DNA of 64,000 nucleotides from Salinispora pacifica CNR114. Lineage in GTDB: Bacteria > Actinomycetota > Actinomycetes > Mycobacteriales > Micromonosporaceae. Made by a program: the position numbers and the translations under genes. Below the pieces are notes generated by a model. It had not been told where the DNA came from. It searched no databases and saw only the letters and a program-made list of their open reading frames with translations. The DNA is taken from positions 62,001-126,000 of the forward strand of contig NZ_AZWO01000014.1 of assembly GCF_000514775.1 (NCBI RefSeq), in the 5' to 3' direction. Shown here piece by piece: positions 33,149 through 42,951 of the stretch (within the stretch, counting starts at the first letter, position 1; the number at the start of each line of letters is the position of its first letter).

Positions 33149-34741
33149 TCAGGTCGCGACGTGCCCGCAGCTCACCTGGTTGCCGCCGGCCCGCTTCGCG
33201 GCGTACATCGCGCGGTCGGCATCAGCCAGCGACATCCCGAGTGAATGGGCGGCTCCACTGGCGACCCCGACGCTGACCCCCGTCCGCCACGGCGTCAGTC
33301 CGCGCACGGCGGCGACGGCCCGACGGGCAACCTGTTCCGCGGCGGCGCAGTCAGCACCGGGGAGAATGGCGACGAACTCGTCGCCGCCCAGCCGGGCCAC
33401 GAAGTCGCCCCGGCGGACGCTGGTCGTCAGCGCCTGCGCCACCGCGCGCAGCACCTCGTCCCCAGCGGCGTGCCCCTGCGAGTCGTTGATCCGCTTGAAA
33501 CAGTCGACGTCCAGGGTGAGCACCGCGACCCGGTCGTCGTCGACGGTGCCCGGGTCCGCCAGCTTCCGCAGGAAGTTGTCGAGGCCCCGCCGGTTCGCCA
33601 CCCCGGTCAGCGGATCGGTCCGTGCCGCCCGCTCGGCCTGCTCGTGCTGCCACCGCAGGACGTCGTACGACTGCATCGACACCGCCGCGTGCAGCCAGCG
33701 GTGCCGTTGGCGCCACAGCAGCTCCGCGAGCGCGTCGCCGTAGGTGAGTCCCGGCCCGGCATCGCGTGCACCATTCTTGGCCAGCAACACCGCGTGTGTC
33801 CGGTGCAACGCCGCCGACACCAGCCAGGCGACGTCGGATGACAGGTCGACGACGGCCTCCTCGATGACGCGCAGGGCTTCGTCCAGCCGACCGGAGCGGT
33901 TGAGCGCGACCGCGTGGAAAGGCCGGCACAGCAGCACCTCCGCCTGCTGCGCGGGCACGCCGAACGCCTGGAGTTGGGCGATGCACCGAGGGATGTCATC
34001 GGCCGCGCCGGTCGGATCCCGGCCTTCGGCACGCGCGGACGCCGCGAAGAGTAACCCCAGGTGCCGCCACACCTCCGCCTTCGGCCCTGAGGCCTCCGCC
34101 GCCGCCCGTACCGCGTAGTCCTCGGCCGCCGTGAGATGCTGCTCCGCCTCCGCCACCTGGCCGACCTGGTACAGCTCCAGGGCCCACGTCAGGTTACTTT
34201 CGGCGAGGTTGCACAGCCACATCGCCCGGTTGCCGTTGTCCGGGTACGTCGCCTGAAGGGTGGATTCGTACGCCGCCTGGAACTGGGGCTCGGCCAGCTC
34301 GTACAGGCGCAGCTGCGCGTACCCGATTGCGATCCCGGTGTGGGCGTTTCCCGCGATCACGGGGTCGGGTTCGCCGGCGAGCAGAGCGGTCTCCGCGGTG
34401 ACCAGATCCCGGAGCACCGCGACGATGTCGTGCTCGCGGATGTCCAGGTCGCCGAGACGCAGCCGCCGGATGGCGCGCAGCGACAGCGCGCACGAACGCC
34501 ATCCCACGCTGTGCTCGCGGTCGGCGGCGGCCAGCATCAGGTCGGCTGCGGTGACAGCGCCCCGCAGGTCACCCAGTCGGGTCAACGCCACAACGCGCGC
34601 GAAGTGCATCGCGGCTGGGCCGTCGCAGATGTCCCCGGTCGGTGTCCGCAGCGCGGACTCGGCGGCCACCAGCACCTGGGCCGCGCCGCCGGCCTGTGCC
34701 TCCTCGAGGAGGCACAGGGCCCGGAGGGTGACGTCGTCCAT
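33149..34741 (-). CDS. GGDEF diguanylate cyclase with helical TPR-like N-terminus
   Basis: 530 residues, no membrane segment. The first ~350 are helical repeat-like (ALRVIEEAVVDLSSDVAWLV and similar), suggesting a TPR sensor. The C-terminal GGDEF domain is complete: RTDPLTGVANRRGLDNFLRK, LDVDCFKRINDSQGHAAGDE and ARLGGDEFVAIL (about residues 448-459). An RxxD inhibitory I-site (RRGD) sits five residues before GGDEF. It should make cyclic di-GMP with product inhibition. ATG 34741. No EAL partner in the window. Confidence 0.88.
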   Translation of the reverse strand: MDDVTLRALCLLEEAQAGGAAQVLVAAESALRTPTGDICDGPAAMHFARVVALTRLGDLRGAVTAADLMLAAADREHSVGWRSCALSLRAIRRLRLGDLDIREHDIVAVLRDLVTAETALLAGEPDPVIAGNAHTGIAIGYAQLRLYELAEPQFQAAYESTLQATYPDNGNRAMWLCNLAESNLTWALELYQVGQVAEAEQHLTAAEDYAVRAAAEASGPKAEVWRHLGLLFAASARAEGRDPTGAADDIPRCIAQLQAFGVPAQQAEVLLCRPFHAVALNRSGRLDEALRVIEEAVVDLSSDVAWLVSAALHRTHAVLLAKNGARDAGPGLTYGDALAELLWRQRHRWLHAAVSMQSYDVLRWQHEQAERAARTDPLTGVANRRGLDNFLRKLADPGTVDDDRVAVLTLDVDCFKRINDSQGHAAGDEVLRAVAQALTTSVRRGDFVARLGGDEFVAILPGADCAAAEQVARRAVAAVRGLTPWRTGVSVGVASGAAHSLGMSLADADRAMYAAKRAGGNQVSCGHVAT

Positions 34742-35181
34742 CCGGTCTCCTCAGAACAGCCCGATGCTAGCGGCAACGACCCCGTTTTGGCACCGCAACC
34801 ATGATCCCGTCGGCCCGGTTCGCGGTCGAGCGACGTCGGATTCCCGTCACTTGGTGCCTGGCCTCGACAAAGCGCCGACGGCGCCGGCTTACGACAGCCC
34901 GATGATGTCCCTCGACCGCAGAACCCATCACGGCCGAACATGACCGCCAAGCCCGGGCGGCACCACCACCTCAAGGTCATCCTTTGGGTACGCGTGGTCG
35001 AACACCGCGTTAGCGTCACCCTGATCGGGCTTTCCGCACCCGCTGCTCTCGTTGGCGCCACCCTGCCCACGAACCCAGGTACGCCTGGGCCGACGACCCC
35101 AACGGCCGCGACTTCCATGGCATCCGACCAGGTGCAGCGACAGGTCGGTAGCACCCGTCAGTCAGCCGCCTGAGACGCGGA
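34742..35181 (+). other. Non-coding gap between GGDEF gene and crp-type gene
   Basis: 440 bp. Short frames exist but have no protein-like composition or ribosome sites. It must hold the promoter of the diguanylate cyclase. I see no clear repeat or hairpin. Confidence 0.4.
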
Positions 35182-35853
35182 TCAGTCCGGCGCGCACCCG
35201 GCCGCCCGCCGCCGCAACGCGTCGAGGTCGAACACCACGACCGAAAGGCGACTGGTGCGCACCCAGCCCGAGTCACGCAACACACGCAGGGACTTGGTGA
35301 CGGCCTCCCGTGACGCGCCGATCCAGCCGGCCAGCTCGTCCTGGGACAGCCGGACGGCGACGTGGATACCGTTGTCCACCGGGGTGCCGAACCGTTCGGC
35401 CAGTTCCACCAGGCGAGCCGCCACGCGGCCGGTACTGTCCTGGACGCCGAACTCGATTCGTTTGCGGTCGGCGTCACGCAACCGTTCCGCGAGCAGCCGC
35501 ATGAGTTGGAAGGCGACGCGGCCCTGTTGTTGTAGGTACTCCTGGAATCCGGCCGGTGACATGACGAGTGTGGTGACCGGGTCCAGCGCCTGCACGGTTG
35601 CTGAGCGTGGTAGACGGTCTACTGCGGACAGCTCGCCGAGGAGTGCTCCGGGCCCGCGTACCGCGAGCAGGATCTCGGTGCCGGAGGCGCTGTGGCAGGA
35701 GGCTTTGACCCGGCCGGCTACGAGGGCGGCGACCCATCCTGATTGGTCGCCTTCGTGGAAGAGGACGTCGCCGCGTTGCCAGTGACGGATGGTGGCGCGT
35801 TGGCGGAAGGCGTCACGTTCGCCGTTGGTCAGGGTGCTCCAGAATTCGTTCAC
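35182..35853 (-). CDS. CRP/FNR-family transcriptional regulator
   Basis: 223 residues. The cyclic-nucleotide-binding barrel reads RGDVLFHEGDQSGWVAALVAG, then GTEILLAVRGPGALLGELSAVDRLPRSATVQAL. GELSAVDRLPRSAT matches the phosphate-binding cassette (GE...RSA), so cAMP binding is plausible. The C-terminal HTH is LSQDELAGWIGASREAVTKSLRVLRD. GTG at 35853 overlaps the cyclase stop (GTGA), so the cyclase and its presumed receptor are made together. Confidence 0.87.
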   Translation of the reverse strand: MNEFWSTLTNGERDAFRQRATIRHWQRGDVLFHEGDQSGWVAALVAGRVKASCHSASGTEILLAVRGPGALLGELSAVDRLPRSATVQALDPVTTLVMSPAGFQEYLQQQGRVAFQLMRLLAERLRDADRKRIEFGVQDSTGRVAARLVELAERFGTPVDNGIHVAVRLSQDELAGWIGASREAVTKSLRVLRDSGWVRTSRLSVVVFDLDALRRRAAGCAPD

Positions 35854-37610
35854 TGCTGCACCTGTACTGCGTAGGCCCGGACCAGGCCGGTTCGTCCCTT
35901 GACGGTGAGGTCCCCGAGTGGCTCGACCGGGACCTGTGTGTGGGTGGCTCGCCACGTGGAATCGCCGATGACGATCTGGCCGGGGTCGGCCATCGTTTGC
36001 AGTCGGGCGGCCACGTTGACCGCGTCGCCCATCGCGTTGAAGCCGCGTAGCTGGTCACTGCCGATGTTACCGACCAGCGCCGGGCCGGTGTTCACGCCGA
36101 TGCGGAACCGCGGCCAGTCGGGGTGGCCGGCGGCGATCTCGTCCACGGCGCGGCGCATCTGGGTCGCCGCGCGTACCGCTCGTAGCGCGTGGTCGGGCTG
36201 CCGGGCTGGGGCGTTGAACAGGGCCAGTAGGGCGTCGCCGACGAACTGCACCACGGTGCCGCCGTTGTCGAGGATGCAGGGAACCGCTACCCCGTGGTAG
36301 CGGTTGAGCATGGCCACGATCTCCGCGGGTTCGGCCGCCTCAGAAAACGTGGTGAACCCACGCAGGTCGGCGAAGAGGGCCGTCACCTCGACAACCGAGC
36401 CACCCAACGCCGCCTGGTCCGGGTCGGCGATCAACGCGGCCGCGACATCCGGCGACAGGTAGTGCCGAAACAGGGTACCCAGCCGGCGGCTGACCTCCCG
36501 CTCCGCCGACAACGCCTGTGCGGCGCGTTCCAGCACCGCGGTCTGCCGCTCGGTCAGCCCGAACCGCTCCCCCAACCCGGCCGCGACCGGGCCGATGTCA
36601 CCGGTACCGTCACGTTCCCGCTCGGCGAGCGCGGATACCAGTTCCTCCAACGCCGCACTGTACTCGGCCCGAACCGCCCGGATGGTCTGGTCCAACGCCA
36701 ACCCGTCGAACAAGCCGGCAGACGAACCCTCACGACGGTACTGGACAAACGCGCTGTAGCCGACAAACCCGAACGCCAACGCCAGCAGCACATGCCACTG
36801 CCACCACGACAACGCCCACTTGTCGGCCAGCACCACCGTCACCATCGCCTCAGCGAGCAACACGAACGCCGTGATCACACTGATCAACATCGCCGACGGC
36901 TGACGCCGATACAGCAGGAAGTACCGCACCGCGGCGACCAACAGCAACGCCACCGACACGGGCGCCAACCAGGCTAGCCACGCGTCCTCCACCGCCGGGT
37001 CCGGCCGATCCGACAACGGCGGCATATCCAGCAACGACACCACGCCCCACAGGGCGAGGATCACCGCCAGCTCACCCCAGAAGACATGCCGCGCGCGTAG
37101 GATCGCCGCGCCCCGCCGGCCATCCAACGGCAGCGACGAGGCCACCGCGAACACGGCGGCGAAAGCCAGCCCCACCGGTTGCGCCAACTCGAACCCGAGA
37201 TTCGGATGCTCCACCAGCACCTGCGGCGTGGCCAACCCGTGCAACACAAAAAACCCGGCGCTGGCCACAAACGCCAATGACACGAGGAACAGTCGCGCGT
37301 CATGCCGCCGATGCGCCGCCGCGCTGACCATGACGCCGAGCACCAGGTTCACCAGCGCCACCGCAACGATCAAATAGAAATGACCCAACGGGTCATGCCA
37401 GTGCACATCAGCCTGCGGACGCGCCACCAGCAGCCACAACCCCAGAAGCGGCAGCGCCATGTGAAACACCCAGACCAGAGCCCGCACCGGCACCGCAACC
37501 TGGCGGCCTCGACGACGAGCCGGCCGCGGACGACGCCACCGCCGAGCCAACGAAACGGGAGACCCGGTCAGCTGTCGCCACACACGCTCACCATACGTGC
37601 CCCACAACAC
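35850..37610 (-). CDS. Membrane-bound class III adenylate/guanylate cyclase
   Basis: 586 residues. Six or more membrane helices in the first ~320 (HMALPLLGLWLLVA, VALVNLVLGVMVSAA, WHVLLALAFGFVGYSAF). A linker/coiled region follows, then the class III catalytic domain: VTALFADLRGFTTFSEAAEP (first metal Asp), VVQFVGDALLALFNAP (second metal Asp) and FNAMGDAVNVAARL (Asn/Arg transition-state residues). The two purine-selecting positions appear as Gln (VVQFVGD) and Asn (FNAMG) instead of Lys/Asp. GTG 37610 is the only sensible start before the divergent gene. Product could be cAMP, with cGMP as side product. Coupled to the CRP-type gene. Confidence 0.85.
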   Translation of the reverse strand: MLWGTYGERVWRQLTGSPVSLARRWRRPRPARRRGRQVAVPVRALVWVFHMALPLLGLWLLVARPQADVHWHDPLGHFYLIVAVALVNLVLGVMVSAAAHRRHDARLFLVSLAFVASAGFFVLHGLATPQVLVEHPNLGFELAQPVGLAFAAVFAVASSLPLDGRRGAAILRARHVFWGELAVILALWGVVSLLDMPPLSDRPDPAVEDAWLAWLAPVSVALLLVAAVRYFLLYRRQPSAMLISVITAFVLLAEAMVTVVLADKWALSWWQWHVLLALAFGFVGYSAFVQYRREGSSAGLFDGLALDQTIRAVRAEYSAALEELVSALAERERDGTGDIGPVAAGLGERFGLTERQTAVLERAAQALSAEREVSRRLGTLFRHYLSPDVAAALIADPDQAALGGSVVEVTALFADLRGFTTFSEAAEPAEIVAMLNRYHGVAVPCILDNGGTVVQFVGDALLALFNAPARQPDHALRAVRAATQMRRAVDEIAAGHPDWPRFRIGVNTGPALVGNIGSDQLRGFNAMGDAVNVAARLQTMADPGQIVIGDSTWRATHTQVPVEPLGDLTVKGRTGLVRAYAVQVQQ

Positions 37611-37677
37611 CCACCACCCGACGGCTATGGGTACTAGTACGCAGACTGGCGCGCCGAACGAGCGTTGACTACCCAGC

Positions 37678-38316
37678 GTGAAACCCACTCCGCTGTTAAC
37701 ACTGCTCGGCGGCGTCACGCTCGGCGCGGTTGTGCTCGCGCTCAGCGTGCACGCCACCGGTGGGAACGACGAGCCACCAGTCCCGGCCGCCGCCCCCACC
37801 GCCACCGCCGTCGCGGGAGCATCCGCCGCACCATCGCCATCCCCGACCCAAACACCCATCAACGCCACCTGGGCAGGACGACTGACCGCCGGCACACTCG
37901 CGATCTCGGTACAGGACGGCGTCGCGGTGGCCTACCTGTGCGACGGTGCCGCGATCGAGGCGTGGCTTCAGGGCACCGCCGCGGGCGGACGACTCGACCT
38001 GGCTGGCCGTGCCGGCGAGACGCTCAGCGGCACGTTCGGCGAGGGACAGGCCAGCGGCCAAATCAAGATCGACGACCAGGTCCTACCGTTCACCGTGACA
38101 GCGGTCACAGCGCCGTCCGGCCTCTACCGGGCCGCCGCGACGGTGCGCGGCGCGCAGGTCGACGGCGGGTGGATCGTGCTCGCCGACGGCACCCAGGTCG
38201 GCCTGGTCACTGTGGACGGAATCGCCCAACCCGCGCCACCACTGGACACCGCCACCGGCCGGGTCACCGTCGACGGCGATGTGCTCACCCCGACCCGCCC
38301 CAGGGAGTTGTCGTGA
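37678..38316 (+). CDS. Secreted or membrane-anchored protein of unknown function
   Basis: 212 residues. N-terminal hydrophobic segment ([20 protein letters not shown]) acting as signal or anchor, a Pro/Ala/Thr linker, and a beta-rich domain ([46 protein letters not shown]). First gene of a three-gene operon, with GTG starts and GTGA overlaps throughout. The start GTG at 37678 lies 67 bp from the divergent cyclase start, so the promoters overlap. I recognise no family. Confidence 0.65.
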   Translation: MKPTPLLTLLGGVTLGAVVLALSVHATGGNDEPPVPAAAPTATAVAGASAAPSPSPTQTPINATWAGRLTAGTLAISVQDGVAVAYLCDGAAIEAWLQGTAAGGRLDLAGRAGETLSGTFGEGQASGQIKIDDQVLPFTVTAVTAPSGLYRAAATVRGAQVDGGWIVLADGTQVGLVTVDGIAQPAPPLDTATGRVTVDGDVLTPTRPRELS

Positions 38317-38909
38317 CCACCCGCAACGAGATTACGACGGACCGCACCGTCGACGAGGGCGCGGGGCGCACTGGCGGCACCAGCCAGCTGACGCTGCTCG
38401 GTGTCCCGTTCCTGATCGGCGCCACGGTCGCGGTGACCCTCGGGGTCTACGGCGGTCTGCACGAGCCAACCGGTGTCGCGGTGAACGTGGGCGGCTTCTC
38501 CAGTCCACAGACAGTCAAGGTGTGGCTCGCCACCGGCGTGGCCGTGCTCGCGGTGACTCAGCTGCTGTCCGCGCTGTCGATGTGGGGCAAACTCGGCTCA
38601 CTGGCTCCCAGTTGGGCCGCACTCGTACATCGTTGGTCGGGGCGACTGGCGTTCCTGCTCGCTGTCCCCGTGGCGATCCACTGCCTGTACGCGCTCGGTT
38701 TCGCCACCTACGACCTGCGCGTCGTGGCGCACGGGCTGCTCGGCTGCTTCTTCTTCGGCGCCTTCACGGTCAAGATGCTCGCCCTACCGAAGCCGGGCCT
38801 GCCTGGTTGGGCCCTGCCGGTGCTGGGCGGCACCGTGTTCACCGCCCTGATCGCGCTGTGGTTTACGTCATCGTTCTGGTACTTCACCACGATCGGAGTC
38901 ACGCTGTGA
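38313..38909 (+). CDS. DUF6529-like polytopic membrane protein
   Basis: 198 residues, about five helices. [20 protein letters not shown], then HCLYALGF and [16 protein letters not shown] supply several histidines inside helices, an arrangement seen in heme-b-binding membrane subunits. Fits the DUF6529 group found with Rieske proteins in actinomycetes. GTG 38313 overlaps the previous stop, and its own stop overlaps the Rieske GTG. Electron transfer between a quinol or heme and the Rieske protein is an inference. Confidence 0.6.
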   Translation: MTTRNEITTDRTVDEGAGRTGGTSQLTLLGVPFLIGATVAVTLGVYGGLHEPTGVAVNVGGFSSPQTVKVWLATGVAVLAVTQLLSALSMWGKLGSLAPSWAALVHRWSGRLAFLLAVPVAIHCLYALGFATYDLRVVAHGLLGCFFFGAFTVKMLALPKPGLPGWALPVLGGTVFTALIALWFTSSFWYFTTIGVTL

Positions 38910-39529
38910 GCGAATCGAGGACGGCCGCCGGCAGGCCCGGTGGCGAATTGGCCGGAAACGCCCGGCCGGCAACCGAGGTCGGCAGCAAGGTGCACGGCCC
39001 CGACGGCCTGGGCCCAGAAGTGACCACCTGCCCCGACCTACCCGACGGTCAAAACCGCGGGCGACCAGGAGGATGCACATCGCGGCGACGGTGGCTGGCC
39101 GGGGTGGGCGCGACCGGGGCGGTCATCCTGAGCGGTTGTGCCACCTACGGCAACTCCGCGCCGGCCACGAATGGCGGCGGGAACACCGGTGGTGGTGACG
39201 GCACAGCAGCGGGCGGCGACGCGCCGGACGCGGCCAGCGGTGGGCAGGTGCTGACACAGGCAGCCGAAGTCCCGGTCGGCGGCGGCATGATCCTCGCCGA
39301 CGCCGGCGTGGTCATCACCCAACCGCAGGAGGGCACGTTCAAGGGATTCTCGGCGACCTGTACGCACCAGGGCTGCACCGTGGCCGAGGTGTCCGACGGG
39401 ACGATCAACTGTCCTTGCCACGGCAGCAGGTTCTCGGTGGCCGACGGCTCCGTGGTGGGCGGGCCAGCTCCGCGCAGCCTCGACCCACGTGACCTCGTCG
39501 TCGAGGGCAGCGACATTCGCCTGGCCTGA
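38906..39529 (+). CDS. Rieske [2Fe-2S] protein, Tat lipoprotein
   Basis: 207 residues. After a ~50-residue cytoplasmic-looking tail comes [19 protein letters not shown], a twin-arginine signal with lipobox (LSGC). A Gly/Asn-rich linker and a full Rieske domain follow: [10 protein letters not shown] and [15 protein letters not shown], i.e. C-x-H ... C-x2-H. It should sit outside the membrane holding a 2Fe-2S cluster. GTG 38906; a later start nearer the RRR motif is possible. Last gene of the operon, followed by a strong hairpin. Confidence 0.85.
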   Translation: MSESRTAAGRPGGELAGNARPATEVGSKVHGPDGLGPEVTTCPDLPDGQNRGRPGGCTSRRRWLAGVGATGAVILSGCATYGNSAPATNGGGNTGGGDGTAAGGDAPDAASGGQVLTQAAEVPVGGGMILADAGVVITQPQEGTFKGFSATCTHQGCTVAEVSDGTINCPCHGSRFSVADGSVVGGPAPRSLDPRDLVVEGSDIRLA

Positions 39530-39578
39530 TGAGCTGCGCACTGCGGGCCGTGCAGATCCCTGATTCGGGCGGGCGCCA

Positions 39579-39613
39579 CCCAGGGCGCCTGCCGTTTTGG
39601 CAGGCGCCTGGGG
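39579..39613 (+). terminator. Hairpin after the Rieske gene
   Basis: CCCAGGgCGCCTGCC-GTTTT-GGCAGGCGCCTGGG forms a stem of about 14 bp with one bulged G. It lies 50 bp after the Rieske stop and just ahead of the GAGGAGA ribosome site of the next gene. It separates the two operons or attenuates read-through. Confidence 0.65.
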
Positions 39614-39632
39614 GCACGAGGAGAGCACGACG

Positions 39633-41444
39633 ATGACGGCATCGGAGACGGCAGCGACGGGCGTGATCGAACGGACAGCGCAACTGGTGGACCACGCCCT
39701 GCGTGCCTGTGAGGCTTACCAACGCGCAGACCTCGCCACCCGGCTGCGGCAGGCCCGGCGCCGCCTGTACGCCACCGACGTGCACGTGGTGGTGGTCGGC
39801 GAGTTCAAGAAGGGGAAGAGCTCCCTGGTGAACGCGCTGGTCGGCACTGATCTGTGCCCGGTTAACGACGGTCCTGCCACCGCGGTTCCCACCCAGGTGC
39901 GCTATGGCGAACAGGTGGCCGCGGTGTTGCTGCGCGAGGGTGAACCGCCGGCACGGGAACCGATCGCAGTGGAGGACATCCGCGGACACGTGGTGGAGAC
40001 CGATGCCGGGTCTGGTTCCACGCCGCCACGCGCGATCGAGGTGAGCCTGCCCCGCAGGCTGCTCGCCGGTGGCCTGGTCCTGGTCGACACGCCCGGCGTG
40101 GGTGGCCTCAACTCCGCCCACGCGACGGCCAGCCTGGCGGCGACCTCGATGGCCAACGCGGTCGTCTTCGTCACGGACGCGTCGCAGGAGCTGACCCGCA
40201 CCGAGGTCGACGTCCTGTACCGGGTGCGGGAGTTGTGTCCCACCGTCATCTGCGTCATGACGAAGACCGACTTCTATCCGGCCTGGCGCAGGGTCCGCGA
40301 CCTCAACCAGCGGCACGTCGGCACCGACTTCCCGATAATGGCGGTGTCCTCGACGCTGCGGTCCCGTGCGGTAGCTGTCGGAGACAAGGACCTCAACCGC
40401 GAGTCCGGCTTCGGGGACCTGGTCACGTTTGTCGCCGACCGGGTTGGCGCGTCGGCGGCGAAGCGTCTGGCGGCCGAGTGCGCCGCGGACGTCGCGAATG
40501 CGATGGATCAGATCAGCGCCCAGTTCCGGGCCGAACGGGCGACGCTGGCTGACCCGGATGCCGCCCAACAAATCATCGACGACCTCGCCGCCACCCGAGC
40601 CCAGACCGAAGCCCTGCGAGGCGCCGCGGCCCGGTGGAGCCAGACGCTCAATGACGGAATTCTCGACCTGACCGCGGATGTCGATCATGATTTGCGCAGC
40701 CGGATACGACAGGTGGTCGAGGACTCGGACGACATGATCGCCGACATCGACCCGGCCGACTCGTGGGACTCGGTGGAGACATGGCTACAGTCGCGAATCG
40801 CCGCCGAGGCCCTGGCGAACTACACCATGCTGCGCGACCGCGCTGAGGAACTCAGCTGGGAGGTTGCCGACCACTTCCGGAAGGCATCCGGAACGGCGCT
40901 CGAACAGCTCGCCGTCCACGACCCGAGCCGGCTGACGGCCCAGGCCGGCGAGCACAAGGATCTCGACCTGACCAAGATGAAGGTCGGAAAGCAGGCCATG
41001 GTGGCATTGAAGAACGCGTACACCGGCGGTCTGATGTTCACGATGCTCGGCAGCCTGCTGGGACTGGGCCTGGGACCGATCGGGCTCGGCATCGGGCTCA
41101 TCATGGGTCACAAGGGTCTGCGCGACGAAAAGAAGCGCCAGCTGCAGAACCGGCGCAACCAGGCGAAGAACTCGGTGCGGCGCTACTGCGACGAGGTCAA
41201 CTTCGTCGTCGGAAAGGACTCCCGGGACACGCTGCGCCGAATCCAGCGACAGCTGCGCGACCACTATGCCGCCCTGGCCGAGGATCTCAACAAGTCCACC
41301 GCCGAGGCGCTGAGGGCCGCCACCGACGCGGCAAAGACCACCAAGACCAACCGGGCGGCCCGCCTGCGGGACCTCGATGCGGAGCTGGCTCGACTGGCGA
41401 AGGTGCGGCAGCTGGCCGGTGCGATCACGGAGGGTACGGCATGA
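39633..41444 (+). CDS. Dynamin-family GTPase (IniA-like)
   Basis: 603 residues. The G domain has G1 VVVVGEFKKGKSSLVNALVG, G3 LVLVDTPGVGGLNSAHA and G4 CVMTKTD. Helical bundle regions follow (around 300-420), and a hydrophobic paddle, GGLMFTMLGSLLGLGLGPIG, lies near 465-500. This is the layout of bacterial dynamin-like proteins and mycobacterial IniA, which remodel the membrane under cell-wall stress. ATG 39633 with GAGGAGA 7 nt before; the frame extends upstream only through the hairpin. It overlaps the second GTPase gene by ATGA. Confidence 0.85.
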   Translation: MTASETAATGVIERTAQLVDHALRACEAYQRADLATRLRQARRRLYATDVHVVVVGEFKKGKSSLVNALVGTDLCPVNDGPATAVPTQVRYGEQVAAVLLREGEPPAREPIAVEDIRGHVVETDAGSGSTPPRAIEVSLPRRLLAGGLVLVDTPGVGGLNSAHATASLAATSMANAVVFVTDASQELTRTEVDVLYRVRELCPTVICVMTKTDFYPAWRRVRDLNQRHVGTDFPIMAVSSTLRSRAVAVGDKDLNRESGFGDLVTFVADRVGASAAKRLAAECAADVANAMDQISAQFRAERATLADPDAAQQIIDDLAATRAQTEALRGAAARWSQTLNDGILDLTADVDHDLRSRIRQVVEDSDDMIADIDPADSWDSVETWLQSRIAAEALANYTMLRDRAEELSWEVADHFRKASGTALEQLAVHDPSRLTAQAGEHKDLDLTKMKVGKQAMVALKNAYTGGLMFTMLGSLLGLGLGPIGLGIGLIMGHKGLRDEKKRQLQNRRNQAKNSVRRYCDEVNFVVGKDSRDTLRRIQRQLRDHYAALAEDLNKSTAEALRAATDAAKTTKTNRAARLRDLDAELARLAKVRQLAGAITEGTA

Positions 41445-42946
41445 CCAGGCCGATCCCCACGAACCTGCTGGACCGCACCCGCGCGGCGCTGAACCGCGCG
41501 ATAGGTGTCTATCGTGGCACAGCGGACGAGCCGCAGCTGACCGCGATCCGCGACCGCCTCGACGAGCCGCTGCGGGTGGCCATCGCCGGCCGGGTGAAGG
41601 CCGGCAAGTCGACGCTGCTCAACGCCCTGGTCGGAGAACGACTGGCGCCGACCGACACGGGCGAGTGCACCCGCGTCGTGACCTGGTACGCCGACGGCCA
41701 CACCTACCGGGTCACCGCGCACGTCGCTGACCAACCTCCAGCGCAACTGCGGTTCAGCCGTGACGACGGCGCCATCGAGATCGACCTCGCTGGCCGGGCA
41801 CCGGAGGAGATCGACCACCTCACCGTGACCTGGCCCTCGCAGGCCCTGAGAACCACCACGCTGGTCGACACCCCCGGCATCGGATCCCTGACCGATCGGG
41901 TGTCCCGACGGTCCTGGGAACTGCTCGCCGCCGACGGCGCGGCGGAGGAAGCGATGCCAACCGACGCGGTGCTCTATCTCATGCGGCACGTGCACGCCTC
42001 CGATATGGAATTTCTCAAGGCTTTTCGGGACAGTGAGGTGTCTCAGCCCAATCCGATAAATGCTGTCGGTGTCCTGTCCCGCGCCGATGAGATCGGGGTC
42101 GGCCGGATCGATTCGATGGCGTCGGCGCAACGCATTGCCGCACACCTGACAATGGACCCGAGAATCCGACGGATGGTGCAGACCGTCGTACCCGTTGCCG
42201 GCTTGTTGGCCGAGACTGCGGCGACGCTCACCGAGGCCGAGATGGAGCGGCTGCGACGCATCGCGAAGCTGGCGCCCCGCGATGTCGAGGCGCTGCTGCT
42301 GTCCGCCGACCGGTTCCGAGAATCGATGCCGGAACTGGGGCTGCCCCTGATCGAGCGAGACGTGCTGCTGGAGCGGTTCGGCCTCTACGGCCTACGACTG
42401 GCGGCGGCGATAGTCCGACAACGAGTGGCGCGGACCGCCGCCGAGCTGGCCCGGGAGCTGTCGGAGCGAAGTGGCCTGGTCGAGCTCAGGGCGGTGCTCA
42501 ACTCACTGTTCTTCGCACGGCGCGACGTGCTCAAGAGCCGATCGGCACTGCTGGCCATTGACGCCCTCACCCGCACCCGCCCCGCACCGGGTAGCGAGGC
42601 GACCGCGGCCGAGGTGGAGGAGATCTTGGCTGGCGCGCACCCCTTCAGCGAGCTGCGGGTGCTGACCTCGGTGCGGGCTGGCTGGGTCACCGGCAAGCCC
42701 GCCGTCATTGACGACTTGGAGCGGCTCATCGGCGGTCAGGGTGTTGCGCCGCACGTCCGGGTGGGTCTGGAGCCGGACGCGTCGCCGCAGGAACTGACGT
42801 CGGCGGTCCACGCCGCGCTCGAACGTTGGCAGATCCGGAGCGAAAGCCCGATGACCAGCCGTGAGATGGCGATTGCCGGCCGGATCGCCGTCCGCTCCTG
42901 CGAGGGGATGCTTGCCGCCCTGACCGGCGGCGGCCGGGGCGAATGA
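41441..42946 (+). CDS. Dynamin-family GTPase (IniC-like)
   Basis: 501 residues. G1 VAIAGRVKAGKSTLLNALVG, G3 TTLVDTPGIGSLTDRVS, a G4-like segment GVLSRADE, then helical bundle to the end. No hydrophobic paddle as in the first GTPase, so the pair may work as two unlike subunits, as proposed for IniA/IniC and other paired bacterial dynamins. ATG 41441 overlaps the previous TGA (ATGA). It converges with the IniB-N-like gene on the minus strand, only 5 bp apart. Confidence 0.83.
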   Translation: MTRPIPTNLLDRTRAALNRAIGVYRGTADEPQLTAIRDRLDEPLRVAIAGRVKAGKSTLLNALVGERLAPTDTGECTRVVTWYADGHTYRVTAHVADQPPAQLRFSRDDGAIEIDLAGRAPEEIDHLTVTWPSQALRTTTLVDTPGIGSLTDRVSRRSWELLAADGAAEEAMPTDAVLYLMRHVHASDMEFLKAFRDSEVSQPNPINAVGVLSRADEIGVGRIDSMASAQRIAAHLTMDPRIRRMVQTVVPVAGLLAETAATLTEAEMERLRRIAKLAPRDVEALLLSADRFRESMPELGLPLIERDVLLERFGLYGLRLAAAIVRQRVARTAAELARELSERSGLVELRAVLNSLFFARRDVLKSRSALLAIDALTRTRPAPGSEATAAEVEEILAGAHPFSELRVLTSVRAGWVTGKPAVIDDLERLIGGQGVAPHVRVGLEPDASPQELTSAVHAALERWQIRSESPMTSREMAIAGRIAVRSCEGMLAALTGGGRGE

Positions 42947-42951
42947 ACCGG

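Noticed and set aside
34582..35154. Minus-strand frame between GGDEF and CRP genes
   Set aside because: Overlaps the conserved GGDEF protein start and has Arg/Cys/Thr-rich composition with no ribosome site.
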